Shown piece after piece: positions 1 through 6,415 of a stretch of 21,949 nt of DNA. Position 1 is the first letter of the stretch. Each line of letters starts with the position of its first letter. The stretch covers positions 1 to 21,949 of the IMG/VR virus record IMGVR_UViG_3300022187_000283. The stretch is one strand, 5' to 3'. The notes below the pieces were generated by a model that saw nothing but the letters and a program-made list of their open reading frames with translations, made no database searches and was not told the DNA's origin. The DNA comes from a virus. The translations under genes were made by a program, and so were the position numbers.

Positions 1-664
1 GTTTCGACAGTTGTCCCTTGCCGGACTTGTTCCGAGGTTTGACACAATGCAGGATTTCAAAGCGTTCAAAGGGATTGTTGTCTGCTGCCTTTTTGATTTC
101 ATCAGATAGCGATTCTCCGAACTGACGGTAGAGAGATCGTGCCGTGTCCCAGAAGGTCCGGTAGATGGCATCTACTCTGCCGAGTTTGTCTTCTGCAATG
201 TAACAGTGTCCTAAGAAATAAGACCGGAAAACGGGACCGAAGGGAGGTTCATTGGAAACAAACAGGACTGCTGTACCGAAAGCCATCAGGTCCAGAAAGT
301 ATTCGTGGATCGAAGAATGGAAACTGCTCTGAGGAGAATTGAAAACAGCCATCGTTCTGCGTGTCGTTTCTTCCAGCCATAACTGGACTTCTCTCTCTTT
401 CATCAACTGCGGATCTTCGGTCTCCAATGAAAACCAGGGAACCGTATTGCTGGTCAACGTATTGTGTAGACCGGATGCTCCTCGGACCAAGGCACGGACT
501 GCTGTGGATTCATAGATCCGATCTCTCCTCTGTTCTCCGGAAGCACGATACCGATTGGTAAAGTCTGCTCTACGAGGAATCATCAGTTCTGCAATATCCT
601 GCCACTGGTTCTCCCAGTTGCCTCTATCGCTTTTCAGTGCCTCGTATTCTTCGAGAATGTTCAT
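1..664 (-). CDS. Portal / head-tail connector protein, N-terminal part (runs off window)
   Basis: 221 N-terminal residues are present and the C-terminus is beyond the left edge. The protein starts MNILEEYEALKSDRGNWENQ and continues with WQDIAELMIPRRADF, the typical opening of the podovirus head-to-tail connecting (portal) family. Later segments such as HEYFLDLMAFGTAVLF also fit. Portals form the dodecameric ring at one capsid vertex through which DNA is packed and ejected; known members are about 500-700 residues, so less than half is seen. The start is fixed because an in-frame stop lies seven codons upstream, and the ATG overlaps the previous gene's stop as ATGA, a sign of translational coupling. 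It is the last visible gene of the leftward late operon and sits, as usual, downstream of the large terminase. The family call is by recognition of motifs, not by a search. Confidence 0.88.
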   Translation of the reverse strand, partial: MNILEEYEALKSDRGNWENQWQDIAELMIPRRADFTNRYRASGEQRRDRIYESTAVRALVRGASGLHNTLTSNTVPWFSLETEDPQLMKEREVQLWLEETTRRTMAVFNSPQSSFHSSIHEYFLDLMAFGTAVLFVSNEPPFGPVFRSYFLGHCYIAEDKLGRVDAIYRTFWDTARSLYRQFGESLSDEIKKAADNNPFERFEILHCVKPRNKSGKGQLSK

Positions 665-1677
665 AATGCACTCGCATATCTTCTACGATTCATCGGATCT
701 TTTGCCCCAGTTAAAATCGTGTCTTCTCGTCCATATCTGTTCAACATCAGTCTTCTGATTCTGCGGAGTCTTTCCTCCTCCGTCATCTTGTCTGCCTTGG
801 TGGTTGCTGTCTCCATGTCTGCAAAAGGATCTTCGTTGCCAGTGGCTTGTATTGCGTCCAGATCTGCTGCAGCAGGTTCTGCTGCTACCGTCCCTTCTGT
901 CGTTCCTGGTTGAAATGGAGAAATGATATTATCCCAAGTTAATTCCAATGCATCCTTTGCCTTTTCTGTCAAAGCCATCGCTAGATTGGAAGTAGGTTTC
1001 AATGCAGCATTTTCTGCAATTTGCACTACCATCTTTGGTGTTTCTGTCACCGTGGTTGCTGCTTGCTTCACTACATTCTCTACGACCTTCGGTACATCAA
1101 TCTTGGCAATCTCTTCGACTGCCTTGACGGGTTGCTGAACTACCTGTGTAGCCGCCTTGACTACTGGTTCTGCCGCTTTTACTACCGTCTCGGCTGTTTT
1201 TACTGGGGCCAGTATTGTTTCCTTTACTACCGACTCCACCACCTTTGGTGCGTCAATCTTTGTGATCTGTTCTACTGCCTGGACAGGAACCTTGGCAACA
1301 TCCACTACGGATTCAACCACAGGGGTGACTGCCTGGACTGCTGTCTGGGCTACCTGCTCTACGGGTTTCGCTACCTGCTCTACTGCTTTGACTACGGGTG
1401 CTGTTACTGACTTTACGGCTTGTTCTACCGGCTTAGCTACTTGTTCTACTGCTTGGACTGCAGGTGCTGTTACTGTTTCTACAGCTTGTTGTGCTGTGTT
1501 CGTGATCGCTGAATAATCTGGTATATTGAATTTGAAACCACCTTCTGGAACACTGATGTCAATTGGAGAGAATTTAAACCCACCACTACTGTATCCGCTA
1601 CTTTTCCCGCCACTTTTACTAGATCCGCCACTTGTGCTTGCCCCAGATAAATTCAGTATATCACCTAGAAAACTCAT
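661..1677 (-). CDS. Virion-associated protein with long 11-residue (hendecad) Val/Ala/Pro repeat
   Basis: 338 residues. Residues 1-50 are Gly/Ser-rich. From about 69 to 211 the chain is built of 11-residue units: VTAPAVQAVEQ (69-79) recurs as VTAPVVKAVEQ (91-101), and VAKPVEQ at 80 recurs at 102. A larger echo pairs KIDAPKVVESVVK (140-152) with KIDVPKVVENVVK (192-204). Such hendecad periodicity suggests long amphipathic helices or a right-handed coiled coil. The C-terminus ends with a basic helix, then RYGREDTILTG (314-324). A GR-x-x-TILTG tail is, in my experience, common in a small protein encoded beside podovirus portal and terminase genes, so a virion or assembly role is inferred. AGGAG lies seven bases before the ATG, and the stop overlaps the portal start. 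Exact function is unknown. Confidence 0.8.
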   Translation of the reverse strand: MSFLGDILNLSGASTSGGSSKSGGKSSGYSSGGFKFSPIDISVPEGGFKFNIPDYSAITNTAQQAVETVTAPAVQAVEQVAKPVEQAVKSVTAPVVKAVEQVAKPVEQVAQTAVQAVTPVVESVVDVAKVPVQAVEQITKIDAPKVVESVVKETILAPVKTAETVVKAAEPVVKAATQVVQQPVKAVEEIAKIDVPKVVENVVKQAATTVTETPKMVVQIAENAALKPTSNLAMALTEKAKDALELTWDNIISPFQPGTTEGTVAAEPAAADLDAIQATGNEDPFADMETATTKADKMTEEERLRRIRRLMLNRYGREDTILTGAKDPMNRRRYASAL

Positions 1678-1678
1678 A

Positions 1679-2119
1679 CTATGCTCCTATAAAATATTGT
1701 GATCCAATCTGTTGCCCCCCTTGGCGTTTCAGAAATTTATTCACTCGTTCAAAATCAGACTCTGGTTTTCGGAAGGTTCCATAGAAAAACGGTAGTTTCA
1801 CTGACTGTGCTACGGACTTCGCTACTTTGTAGAGTTCAAAGGCTGTTCTCGTTTTTCTGTGCTCCGGATGGACGTAGACATAGTATTCATAAAGAGCAAC
1901 ATCCTTAGTGTACCAGTGGCTTTCGACTCTCAGACCCATGTGTCCCAAGAGTTTTTCGTCTTCAGTCTTCTTCAGAACTACGTGGTGCTGAATACTGTCG
2001 GTTAGAAACGAAATACATTTCTCTTCATCCATCTTTCCGAAGGGGGCCATTTCGACATACATGTTCCGGAGATCTGCCATCAAGGCATCTACATCGGCTA
2101 GAGTACACTTTTCAATCAT
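1679..2119 (-). CDS. GNAT-family N-acetyltransferase-like protein
   Basis: 146 residues with the layout of a small GNAT domain. There is an N-terminal helix pair (about 6-45), then strands around LLGHMGLRV (57-65) and LYEYYVYV (76-83). A motif-A-like segment HPEHRKTRTAFELYK (84-98) follows, where the acetyl-CoA pyrophosphate loop would be, and the domain ends with FERVNKFLKRQG. The usual R/Q-x-x-G-x-G/A loop reads R-K-T-R-T-A, so the central Gly is replaced. The start overlaps the preceding gene's stop (ATGA). GNAT-like genes are known in phage structural operons, where they may modify virion or host proteins; the substrate cannot be read from sequence. It may also have lost catalysis. Confidence 0.75.
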   Translation of the reverse strand: MIEKCTLADVDALMADLRNMYVEMAPFGKMDEEKCISFLTDSIQHHVVLKKTEDEKLLGHMGLRVESHWYTKDVALYEYYVYVHPEHRKTRTAFELYKVAKSVAQSVKLPFFYGTFRKPESDFERVNKFLKRQGGQQIGSQYFIGA

Positions 2120-2574
2120 CGGATGGCTGAAGGACTCCGGACGGTAGAAGTCAGAATGCTCTGCTGATAGTTTCTGCGAACTCCCTGTTTCCTCGGATCT
2201 CGTTCCACTTCAATCTGTTTCAATAAGGACGGAAGCATCTCGTTGATCTGGTCTAACTCTGCGCCACTCTGTTGCATCGTAGTCTGGTACTGCTGAAGAG
2301 TCGGTTCGTATGCCTTGTAATTGGCCTGGAGACCCTCGTAGGTCGATAACAGTGCGTTGTAAGCATCCAGACGGGCCTGAGTCTTGTTCGCTTGAAAAGC
2401 ATCGTAGGCACTCCGAACCTGGGGTTCAAAGGCAACTGCTTCATCGTAGGCACTTCGATACTGAGGATAGTCCTGCTGGTACGACTGCTGTGCCGAAAGT
2501 CCTTGTTGTCGGACTGTTTCAAAACGTTGTCTCAGTTCCTCCACACGGGAGACGGGGTTGTATCCTCTGGCCAT
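2116..2574 (-). CDS. Coiled-coil/helical protein of the portal-terminase cluster, function unknown
   Basis: 152 residues from ATG at 2574 (MARGYNPVSRVEELRQRFET). The frame stays open a little further upstream to a TTG at 2583, but ATG with GGAG just before it is the more credible start, although the spacing is short. The sequence is almost wholly helical and rich in Gln, Ala and Tyr, with repeated acidic/aromatic helices such as QQDYPQYRSAYDEAVAFEPQ, and no Cys. It overlaps the terminase C-terminus by 43 bases in another frame and the GNAT start by four. Position between large terminase and portal fits a small structural or assembly protein, but I recognise no family. Confidence 0.75.
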   Translation of the reverse strand: MARGYNPVSRVEELRQRFETVRQQGLSAQQSYQQDYPQYRSAYDEAVAFEPQVRSAYDAFQANKTQARLDAYNALLSTYEGLQANYKAYEPTLQQYQTTMQQSGAELDQINEMLPSLLKQIEVERDPRKQGVRRNYQQSILTSTVRSPSAIR

Positions 2575-4016
2575 GCTCTCCAATGGTTGAAAGGGTCAAA
2601 AGTGCGATCTGACAAAGAACCCTCGGCTACCTCTGCTCTGGGTCTCCAGGTCCGAACTGTTGCATACCGAAGAGATTGAACGGCATAACGGGTGGCGGAC
2701 ATCAAGTCATCATTCTTTCTGACAATCTTTCCGTCCTTGCGGTGATAGATTCTGTATTCCTTGTACCAGTCCTGCAAATGATCGAAGACCTTCAGTCTTC
2801 CGGTTTGAAACCTTGTGATCATCGCCATGATTCCTGGTTCGACAGCAATTCCGCCTTCCGGATTGTGAAAGTGGGAACCCAAGAAATTGACTCCGGCTCT
2901 GCGATACTGATCAGCTAAAGCATGTCCACTTCCCTTGTCATGAATGCTACCGTCATGAGGCCAAGCTACCGGAATCCAGTTTCCTCGGAGTTTGATTGCT
3001 TCGGCATGTTGCAACATCGCTGCACCGGACTGACAGTAGCTGTCATAGAGATAAGCTGTGTCTGTGTCACGGTCCCAGGCTACCCAGATTGCTGCAGTCG
3101 GATGGTCGAAACCGAAGTCGATTCCACAGATCCTCGGCCAGTGTTCCGGAATTTCAAAGGCTCTGACTGAAAAGGATTCTTCTGCAATCGGAAAGACTTG
3201 TCCGCTTCCAAGTACCGGAATTCCCTTGGATCTCATTTGACGCTCATGCAACGGTAACGCTGAGAGAATCTCCTGTTTTACATCCTCGGATAAATGCGGA
3301 GCATCGTCCCAGGAAGCAGTCACCAGTTGCTGCGAAGGCTTTCGGTCATTCAAAAAGTTCTGAACAACTCCGGTTACTCCCCGTTCCGGTGTGAACGTCA
3401 GATAGACCGGACCTCCGTTCTTCAGTGATGCACGAAGTGATTGCGAGTAAATGTCCTGCGGTGGTTCCTCGTCCATCCAAACTACGTCTACGGCTACTCC
3501 CATCCAGGCAGAAGCACCACTGTCATATGATTTGAACTGGAGTCTGCTCTTTCCATTTACATGCTTGACCAGCACCATCCCGATGCCGTTGGGAACCCCA
3601 GGATTTCTTTCTGTCGATAGAATCAATTCTCTCGGAATGGCTGCCGTTCCCTGTGCATCCGGATCTCCTGGAGTTCCGAGAAGTTCACACTGAACAATGT
3701 CTCTCGTTGCATAGTGACTCTGTCCTGCGGCCCAGGCTTGGATCGGTCTGTCGAACCTCCAGCCATCCCACCACTCTGGATACAGTCCCGTTAGATGATA
3801 TGCCATCTCTGCTGCACCACAGAAGGTCTTGCCGACCTTGTTTCCAGCCATCAGACAACGTTGCCGTGCCTGATTCCCAGAATCGTCCCTGCTCCGGTGA
3901 AACTCCGCCTGATACCGATACGGTTCGTAAGATAATAGCTTGTTGAACTTCTTGGCTTCCTCGTACTCCTTCTGGAGTTCTAGAGCCTCAACTACTATTT
4001 TTTCTTTTTCAAGCAT
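2532..4016 (-). CDS. terL: Terminase large subunit (packaging ATPase-nuclease)
   Basis: 494 residues, full length for the family. The ATPase domain shows a variant Walker A, MAGNKVGKT (56-64, Lys63), a Walker B VVWMDEE (178-184, Asp182/Glu183) and a coupling motif TFTP (207-210). The C-terminal RNase H-like nuclease shows ICGIDFGFD (297-305, Asp300), AWPHDGS (351-357, Asp355) and NDDLMSATRYA (435-445, Asp436/Asp437). TerL docks on the portal, pumps DNA into the prohead and cuts concatemers. The first residues overlap by 22 bases the tiny Cys-rich gene upstream, and no strong ribosome binding site is seen, so translation is probably coupled. The small subunit candidate lies further upstream in the same operon. 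Confidence 0.95.
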   Translation of the reverse strand: MLEKEKIVVEALELQKEYEEAKKFNKLLSYEPYRYQAEFHRSRDDSGNQARQRCLMAGNKVGKTFCGAAEMAYHLTGLYPEWWDGWRFDRPIQAWAAGQSHYATRDIVQCELLGTPGDPDAQGTAAIPRELILSTERNPGVPNGIGMVLVKHVNGKSRLQFKSYDSGASAWMGVAVDVVWMDEEPPQDIYSQSLRASLKNGGPVYLTFTPERGVTGVVQNFLNDRKPSQQLVTASWDDAPHLSEDVKQEILSALPLHERQMRSKGIPVLGSGQVFPIAEESFSVRAFEIPEHWPRICGIDFGFDHPTAAIWVAWDRDTDTAYLYDSYCQSGAAMLQHAEAIKLRGNWIPVAWPHDGSIHDKGSGHALADQYRRAGVNFLGSHFHNPEGGIAVEPGIMAMITRFQTGRLKVFDHLQDWYKEYRIYHRKDGKIVRKNDDLMSATRYAVQSLRYATVRTWRPRAEVAEGSLSDRTFDPFNHWRAWPEDTTPSPVWRN

Positions 4017-4105
4017 TTACCGGCCATCTTGCACTTGCTCGGTGACGGACACGTTGCACACGGTTTGAACGCTTTCTTTGACGTTTTCTTTTTTCCGTAC
4101 ATCAT
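3995..4105 (-). CDS. Tiny Lys/Cys-rich protein (possible zinc-binding)
   Basis: 36 residues. It begins MMYGKKKTSKKAFKPCATCP and then has two more cysteines, giving Cys16, Cys19, Cys25 and Cys31 (C-x2-C-x5-C-x5-C), with Lys-rich ends. The four Cys could hold one zinc ion. Its ATG overlaps the TGA of the upstream basic protein as ATGA, and its own end overlaps the start of the terminase gene by 22 bases. Three genes are thus tightly chained. It is too small for usual gene calling, but the tandem overlaps, the ordered cysteines and the strong charge bias argue that it is translated. A nucleic-acid or capsid-assembly role is only inferred from charge and place. Confidence 0.6.
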   Translation of the reverse strand: MMYGKKKTSKKAFKPCATCPSPSKCKMAGKCLKKKK

Positions 4106-4263
4106 TTCGTTCCTTTCGGTTTGTTCCGTTTTGCAGTCTTTGCTGCTTGTTTAAACGCCTTGTCTGTAGGTGCTCCCTTCTCTCCTTTCTTCCTCATGGG
4201 CTTCCCAGATTTCCGTTTCTTGTGAATGTTGTGATAGAGTCCGTGCTTCGATCCCTTGTGCAT
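4102..4263 (-). CDS. Small basic conserved phage protein (GLY-x-NIHKKR type)
   Basis: 53 residues, strongly basic, with a GLYHNIHKKRKSGKPMRKKG segment (8-27) followed by EKGAPTDKAFKQAAKTA (28-44). This pattern (GLYxNIHxKRxR, then MRKxGxKGAPTxxAFxxSAKTA) is one I recognise from short conserved proteins in phage terminase regions; its function is not known to me. The start has a textbook AAGGAG seven bases upstream. The stop overlaps the next gene's ATG as ATGA. High charge suggests DNA binding or a role at packaging, but that is inference. Confidence 0.8.
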   Translation of the reverse strand: MHKGSKHGLYHNIHKKRKSGKPMRKKGEKGAPTDKAFKQAAKTAKRNKPKGTK

Positions 4264-4315
4264 CGTTGCTCCTTGTTAAAGTCAACAATCCCGTTCGTTC
4301 CTCACGTAACTGCTT

Positions 4316-4618
4316 TCAGCAGTTCCACATCTTCCGACTCCAGTAGTTCGCTGAAGTCCGGTCTGATTTTCCCTTGATCCCACCACTGCGAGCACAGTAG
4401 CTTTTCTTCCGATCTGGCTGGTCCTTTTTAATCGACATCTTCGGATCTCCGAAACGGACCTTGATCACATTGCCTTTATCGTTCTTCACATAGACTGCGA
4501 ACTTCTTCTTTTCCTTCGGTGTCCGAAACGGTTTGTTCAGACTGACCTTTTTCCCCTGGTACGTTGCCACTCCAACATCTCCGATAACGTTCACAAAGAA
4601 TTCGATAATTACAGTCAT
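4316..4618 (-). CDS. Conserved phage protein with KVRFGDP...ANYWSRKMW motif
   Basis: 100 residues. The N-terminal half is a predicted beta-rich segment (MTVIIEFFVNVIGDVGVATY). The C-terminal half holds VIKVRFGDPKMSIKKDQPDR (51-70), KKSYCARSGG (71-80) and SANYWSRKMWNC (89-100). The block KVxFGDPxM, PxRxKSxxAR and a final YWSxKMW recurs, to my knowledge, in many phage proteins, alone or as a tail of larger ones, without a settled function. Two Cys flank the block. No clear ribosome binding site precedes the ATG, but the base before it ends a very short frame (TAATG), so coupling to upstream translation is possible. A gap of 52 bases leads to the next gene. Confidence 0.78.
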   Translation of the reverse strand: MTVIIEFFVNVIGDVGVATYQGKKVSLNKPFRTPKEKKKFAVYVKNDKGNVIKVRFGDPKMSIKKDQPDRKKSYCARSGGIKGKSDRTSANYWSRKMWNC

Positions 4619-4677
4619 TACAAAATTTGAAGAGACGCACCTTTCAACACCTTGCTATTGATTATCGGTTTGCCCAT
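4618..4677 (-). CDS. Possible 19-residue leader ORF before the KVRFGDP gene
   Basis: A 19-codon frame (MGKPIINSKVLKGASLQIL) starts at an ATG two bases after GGAGGT, the best Shine-Dalgarno in this gap, and stops with TAA that overlaps the next ATG as TAATG. That layout would explain how the following gene, which has no ribosome binding site of its own, is translated. The SD-ATG spacing is short and such a frame can arise by chance. The rest of the gap down to the small terminase stop (4678-4760) shows only a 30-codon frame without an SD. Confidence 0.28.
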   Translation of the reverse strand: MGKPIINSKVLKGASLQIL

Positions 4678-4760
4678 GGACCTCCAACAGATTTTATCTG
4701 CCGAAAAGATGGCTCGACTACCGAGTGCGGACCGTGGTGTCCAACAAAGTCCATGAACGT

Positions 4761-5246
4761 TTACGTCTCTACAATCTCTGCATCCTCTATCGATGACAGT
4801 CCGAGTAACTTCTCGGCTAACTCGTTGCCTAACTTCTTCCTCGCTTCCTCTTCAATCTCCTTCGGTGACCTCTTGATCACTTCCTGAGTGATGTGCGATT
4901 CGGTCTTCGGCTTGAACCCTGCTCGGTCCAACAGGTCTCTGGTTGCATTGAAACGAGTCTTCTCATCTTCTGCAGTGAACGCCAGATCAACCATGTTCTG
5001 TAACGCATCGACCGCAATCTCTCCGAGATTCGCTCGGACCTGCAGTTCCACCAGTTCCCCATATTTCCTGTTCATCTCACGGATTGTATTGGCCGGAAGT
5101 CCGGACTTGTCCGATAACTTCTTGACTGTCAAACCTGCCGCTTTGCCCTGGGACCAGAGAGCACCCATCGGAGCACACTGAATCTTTCCGAACTTCTCCT
5201 TGATCTCAATGTCTCTCTGCTTGACTCGGTGTCTGGGGTCTTTCAT
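4761..5246 (-). CDS. terS: Terminase small subunit-like DNA-binding protein
   Basis: 161 residues from ATG at 5246, which has AAAGGAG five bases upstream; the frame is open to a TTG at 5264 but that start would lie in operator DNA. Residues about 38-59 (GLTVKKLSDKSGLPANTIRE and on) look like a helix-turn-helix. A helical segment ending TRFNATRDLLDRAGFKP (97-113) follows; such a block occurs in many phage small terminase proteins. The acidic C-terminal helix (about 126-150) could contact TerL. The small subunit recognises phage DNA and loads the large subunit. It is the first gene of the leftward late operon, directly behind a promoter with two TGATCA sites. Assignment rests on place and pattern and could be another HTH protein. 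Confidence 0.72.
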   Translation of the reverse strand: MKDPRHRVKQRDIEIKEKFGKIQCAPMGALWSQGKAAGLTVKKLSDKSGLPANTIREMNRKYGELVELQVRANLGEIAVDALQNMVDLAFTAEDEKTRFNATRDLLDRAGFKPKTESHITQEVIKRSPKEIEEEARKKLGNELAEKLLGLSSIEDAEIVET

Positions 5247-5257
5247 GTTTCTCCTTT

Positions 5258-5283
5258 TGATCAATTTATATCAGTTTTGATCA
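5258..5283 (-). promoter_or_regulatory. Operator: three 10-bp-phased TGAT(CA) half-sites before terS
   Basis: TGATCA occurs at 5258-5263 and 5278-5283, with TGATAT (minus strand) between them at 5273-5268, so three half-sites repeat every ten bases. They flank and cover the -10 of the promoter next to the small terminase gene. The same spacing is seen upstream of the repressor and at two other promoters. The binding protein is inferred, most simply the repressor at 13534. Confidence 0.55.
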
Positions 5284-5292
5284 GACCGTCTA
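5265..5292 (-). promoter_or_regulatory. Predicted operator-covered promoter for the late operon
   Basis: On the minus strand TAGACG (5292-5287), a 16-base spacer and TATAAA (5270-5265) form a sigma70-like promoter with an extended -10 (TGA before TATAAA). Transcription would begin near 5258, leaving a very short leader with AAAGGAG before the ATG at 5246. It starts just after the T-run of the upstream terminator, so it could feed the late genes independently. Confidence 0.45.
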
Positions 5293-5294
5293 GT

Positions 5295-5319
5295 AAAAAC
5301 TCCCCCCGTGTGGGGGAAG
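5295..5319 (-). terminator. Strong intrinsic terminator upstream of the late genes
   Basis: Read on the minus strand, CTTCCCCC (5319-5312), loop ACAC, GGGGGGAG (5307-5300) and TTTTT (5299-5295) form an eight-pair GC-rich hairpin with a U-tract. It has no T-run on the plus strand, so it works leftward only. It lies between a promoter at 5474-5447 and the small terminase gene, so it would stop that promoter's transcripts unless antiterminated. Confidence 0.8.
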
Positions 5320-5440
5320 GGGATGACCTACCACAGACCAAGGGCCGATTTTGTGACCCCCCATACCTTTTGAACCAGGGAGAAAACGAGGACTAAATCG
5401 GTGGTTTAATTGCTAATCGATGATTAAACGTAGCTATATG
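5295..5440 (-). ncRNA. Predicted short leader RNA (lambda 6S-like) from late promoter to terminator
   Basis: The promoter at 5474-5447 and the terminator at 5319-5295 would together produce an untranslated RNA of about 145 nt. No gene with a ribosome binding site lies inside. The arrangement resembles lambda pR'-tR', whose terminated product is the 6S RNA. The inference depends on the promoter call. Confidence 0.3.
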
Positions 5441-5446
5441 TTCACT

Positions 5447-5474
5447 ATTATACGATATGGAACGCATACAGCAA
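5447..5474 (-). promoter_or_regulatory. Predicted late promoter with perfect TATAAT -10
   Basis: On the minus strand a perfect TATAAT (5452-5447) follows TTGCTG (5474-5469) by 16 bases; the -35 is a poor match, as is common for activator- or antiterminator-linked phage late promoters. Transcription would start near 5440 and run into the terminator at 5319-5295 before the late genes. Confidence 0.5.
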
Positions 5475-5568
5475 GAACAGTAGTCAATGAAATCAGTGAC
5501 TTGTAAGTTCTGATAAAGTTATCAGTGATAAAAAACGGAAGGGATCGGGAGGTACTGGAGGGATCGGG

Positions 5569-5627
5569 CAAGCTCAGGAGGTCGGATTTTGTTCCGGAAA
5601 ATGGCTTTCCCAGCTTGTTTCCGACCT
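5569..5627. other. Interleaved inverted repeats able to form an H-type pseudoknot or cruciform
   Basis: Two inverted repeats interlock: CAAGCT (5569-5574) with AGCTTG (5612-5617), and AGGTCGGA (5579-5586) with TCCGACCT (5620-5627). The loop contains the palindrome TTCCGGAA (5592-5599). In RNA the two stems could coexist only as a pseudoknot; in DNA they may be protein sites. It is G/C-richer than the DNA around it. Confidence 0.4.
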
Positions 5628-5719
5628 ACCATCGAACAACCACAACCAAACTAATATATTAGTCTATCAATGGCAACCTGAGCAACTGCTTGGACCTGGA
5701 GCAAAAGACCAAAAAAAAA

Positions 5720-5735
5720 TGATCAAGAATGATCA
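5720..5735 (+). promoter_or_regulatory. Operator TGATCA-N4-TGATCA
   Basis: TGATCAAGAATGATCA is a near-perfect 16-bp dyad with two TGATCA half-sites ten bases apart. It ends seven bases before the -35 of the rightward promoter, and a further TGATCA lies downstream at 5792-5797. The placement would suit repression or positioning of a regulator beside the polymerase. Confidence 0.55.
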
Positions 5736-5742
5736 AAAAGTG

Positions 5743-5772
5743 TTGACTAGTCATAATGACAAGTGTTAGGAT
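5743..5772 (+). promoter_or_regulatory. Predicted promoter of the rightward small-gene operon
   Basis: TTGACT (5743-5748), an 18-base spacer and TAGGAT (5767-5772) with a TG at 5764-5765 (extended -10) fit a sigma70 promoter. The start would be near 5779, about 50 bases before the first gene at 5829. Confidence 0.6.
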
Positions 5773-5828
5773 AGTTTTACTGATTCAATTCTGATCAGTG
5801 ATTATTACCTTATTAATACGAGGACAAG

Positions 5829-6005
5829 ATGAGCCCAAAACTCTTCTGCTTCTACACGAAGCATCCGGAGCATCCAGAGTGTGATTGGTTATGCTTAGTA
5901 ACCGATATCAAACAAGCTCTCTTCTACGCTAATCATTTTCAGATCCCTCATTCCGGAGTCGGAACAGATGGCGAGTGTTTCTGGATCATTGAGCCAACAA
6001 ACTAA
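5829..6005 (+). CDS. Small protein of unknown function, first of rightward operon
   Basis: 58 residues (MSPKLFCFYTKHPEHPECDW then LCLVTDIKQALFYANHF and onward to FWIIEPTN). GAGG lies five bases before the ATG and a good promoter is about 50 bases upstream. It has four Cys (7, 18, 22, 50) and many His and aromatic residues, with no recognised motif. The end is 10 bases before the next start, in a run of genes that all carry a GAGG-type ribosome binding site. I do not recognise the family. Confidence 0.68.
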   Translation: MSPKLFCFYTKHPEHPECDWLCLVTDIKQALFYANHFQIPHSGVGTDGECFWIIEPTN

Positions 6006-6015
6006 AGAGGAACAA

Positions 6016-6198
6016 ATGAAAATCATCATCGAACAAAAACAGGTCTACGGAAAGACCTTATACTATCCAATCTGTGAAACTGCACAGATCTTTTCAGATC
6101 TAACCAGGACAAAAACACTAGACCGTTTCCAGCTACATAAGATCAAGAGCCTTGGCTATTCCATTGAACTGAAGCAACCGGAGGTATCGTGGCAGTAG
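6016..6198 (+). CDS. Small conserved phage protein (YGKTLYYP...TKTL type)
   Basis: 60 residues from ATG at 6016, which has GAGG five bases upstream; a longer frame upstream is the shadow of the first gene. The sequence reads MKIIIEQKQVYGKTLYYPIC, then ETAQIFSDLTRTKTL, then IKSLGYSIELKQ. The pattern of an N-terminal strand, YGxxLxYPxC, TKTL and LGYxIELK is one I have seen in short early proteins of unrelated phages; its role is unknown to me. The end overlaps the next gene by ten bases. Confidence 0.75.
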   Translation: MKIIIEQKQVYGKTLYYPICETAQIFSDLTRTKTLDRFQLHKIKSLGYSIELKQPEVSWQ

Positions 6199-6407
6199 AT
6201 CTAACAAAAGAACCGAAGATTTATCTATCCTTGGAACAGAGGAAACCGATCAGGGAAACCATGCAGAAAGCTTTGTCTTCATTAAATACTGATGATGCCT
6301 GGGCCTATGCTAGTCAATGTTTCGCTAGAGAATACCAGTACTACAAGAAAGCTCAGAGACTTGAGCGGACCTTGTTTGATTTTACTACTGACGACCAAAT
6401 TATTTGA
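6189..6407 (+). CDS. Small helical protein of unknown function
   Basis: 72 residues starting at GTG 6189, which follows GGAGGT closely and lies inside the end of the previous gene, indicating coupling. The protein is mostly helical (LSLEQRKPIRETMQKAL, WAYASQCFAREYQYYKKAQR) and ends acidic (FTTDDQII). No family is recognised. Between similarly small genes it belongs to the accessory set transcribed from 5743. Confidence 0.68.
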   Translation: MAVDLTKEPKIYLSLEQRKPIRETMQKALSSLNTDDAWAYASQCFAREYQYYKKAQRLERTLFDFTTDDQII

Positions 6408-6415
6408 GAGGAACT

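Larger units (their letters stand above)
5247..5828. other. Gene-poor control region between late (leftward) and rightward operons
   Basis: No convincing gene is seen in about 580 bases. Besides the promoters, terminator and operators listed separately, it holds: an inverted repeat GTTTAAT (5404-5410) / ATTAAAC (5423-5429) with an inner TAATC/GATTA; CTGATAA-AG-TTATCAG (5510-5525); three copies of ATCAGTGA (5492, 5521, 5794); a direct repeat GGGATCGGG (5541, 5560); and a perfect 14-bp palindrome ACTAATATATTAGT (5650-5663). This density of symmetry next to the small terminase gene could also mark a packaging or replication site. Confidence 0.7.

Noticed and set aside
1021-1516. Two long plus-strand open frames across the repeat protein gene
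   Set aside because: They are antisense shadows created by the repetitive Val/Ala/Pro/Glu codons; no ribosome binding sites, and low-complexity translations rich in Thr/Cys/Tyr.
4078-4377. Plus-strand 99-codon frame across the tiny basic genes
   Set aside because: Phe/Ser/Arg-rich shadow opposite Lys-rich genes with their own SD and ATGA junctions.
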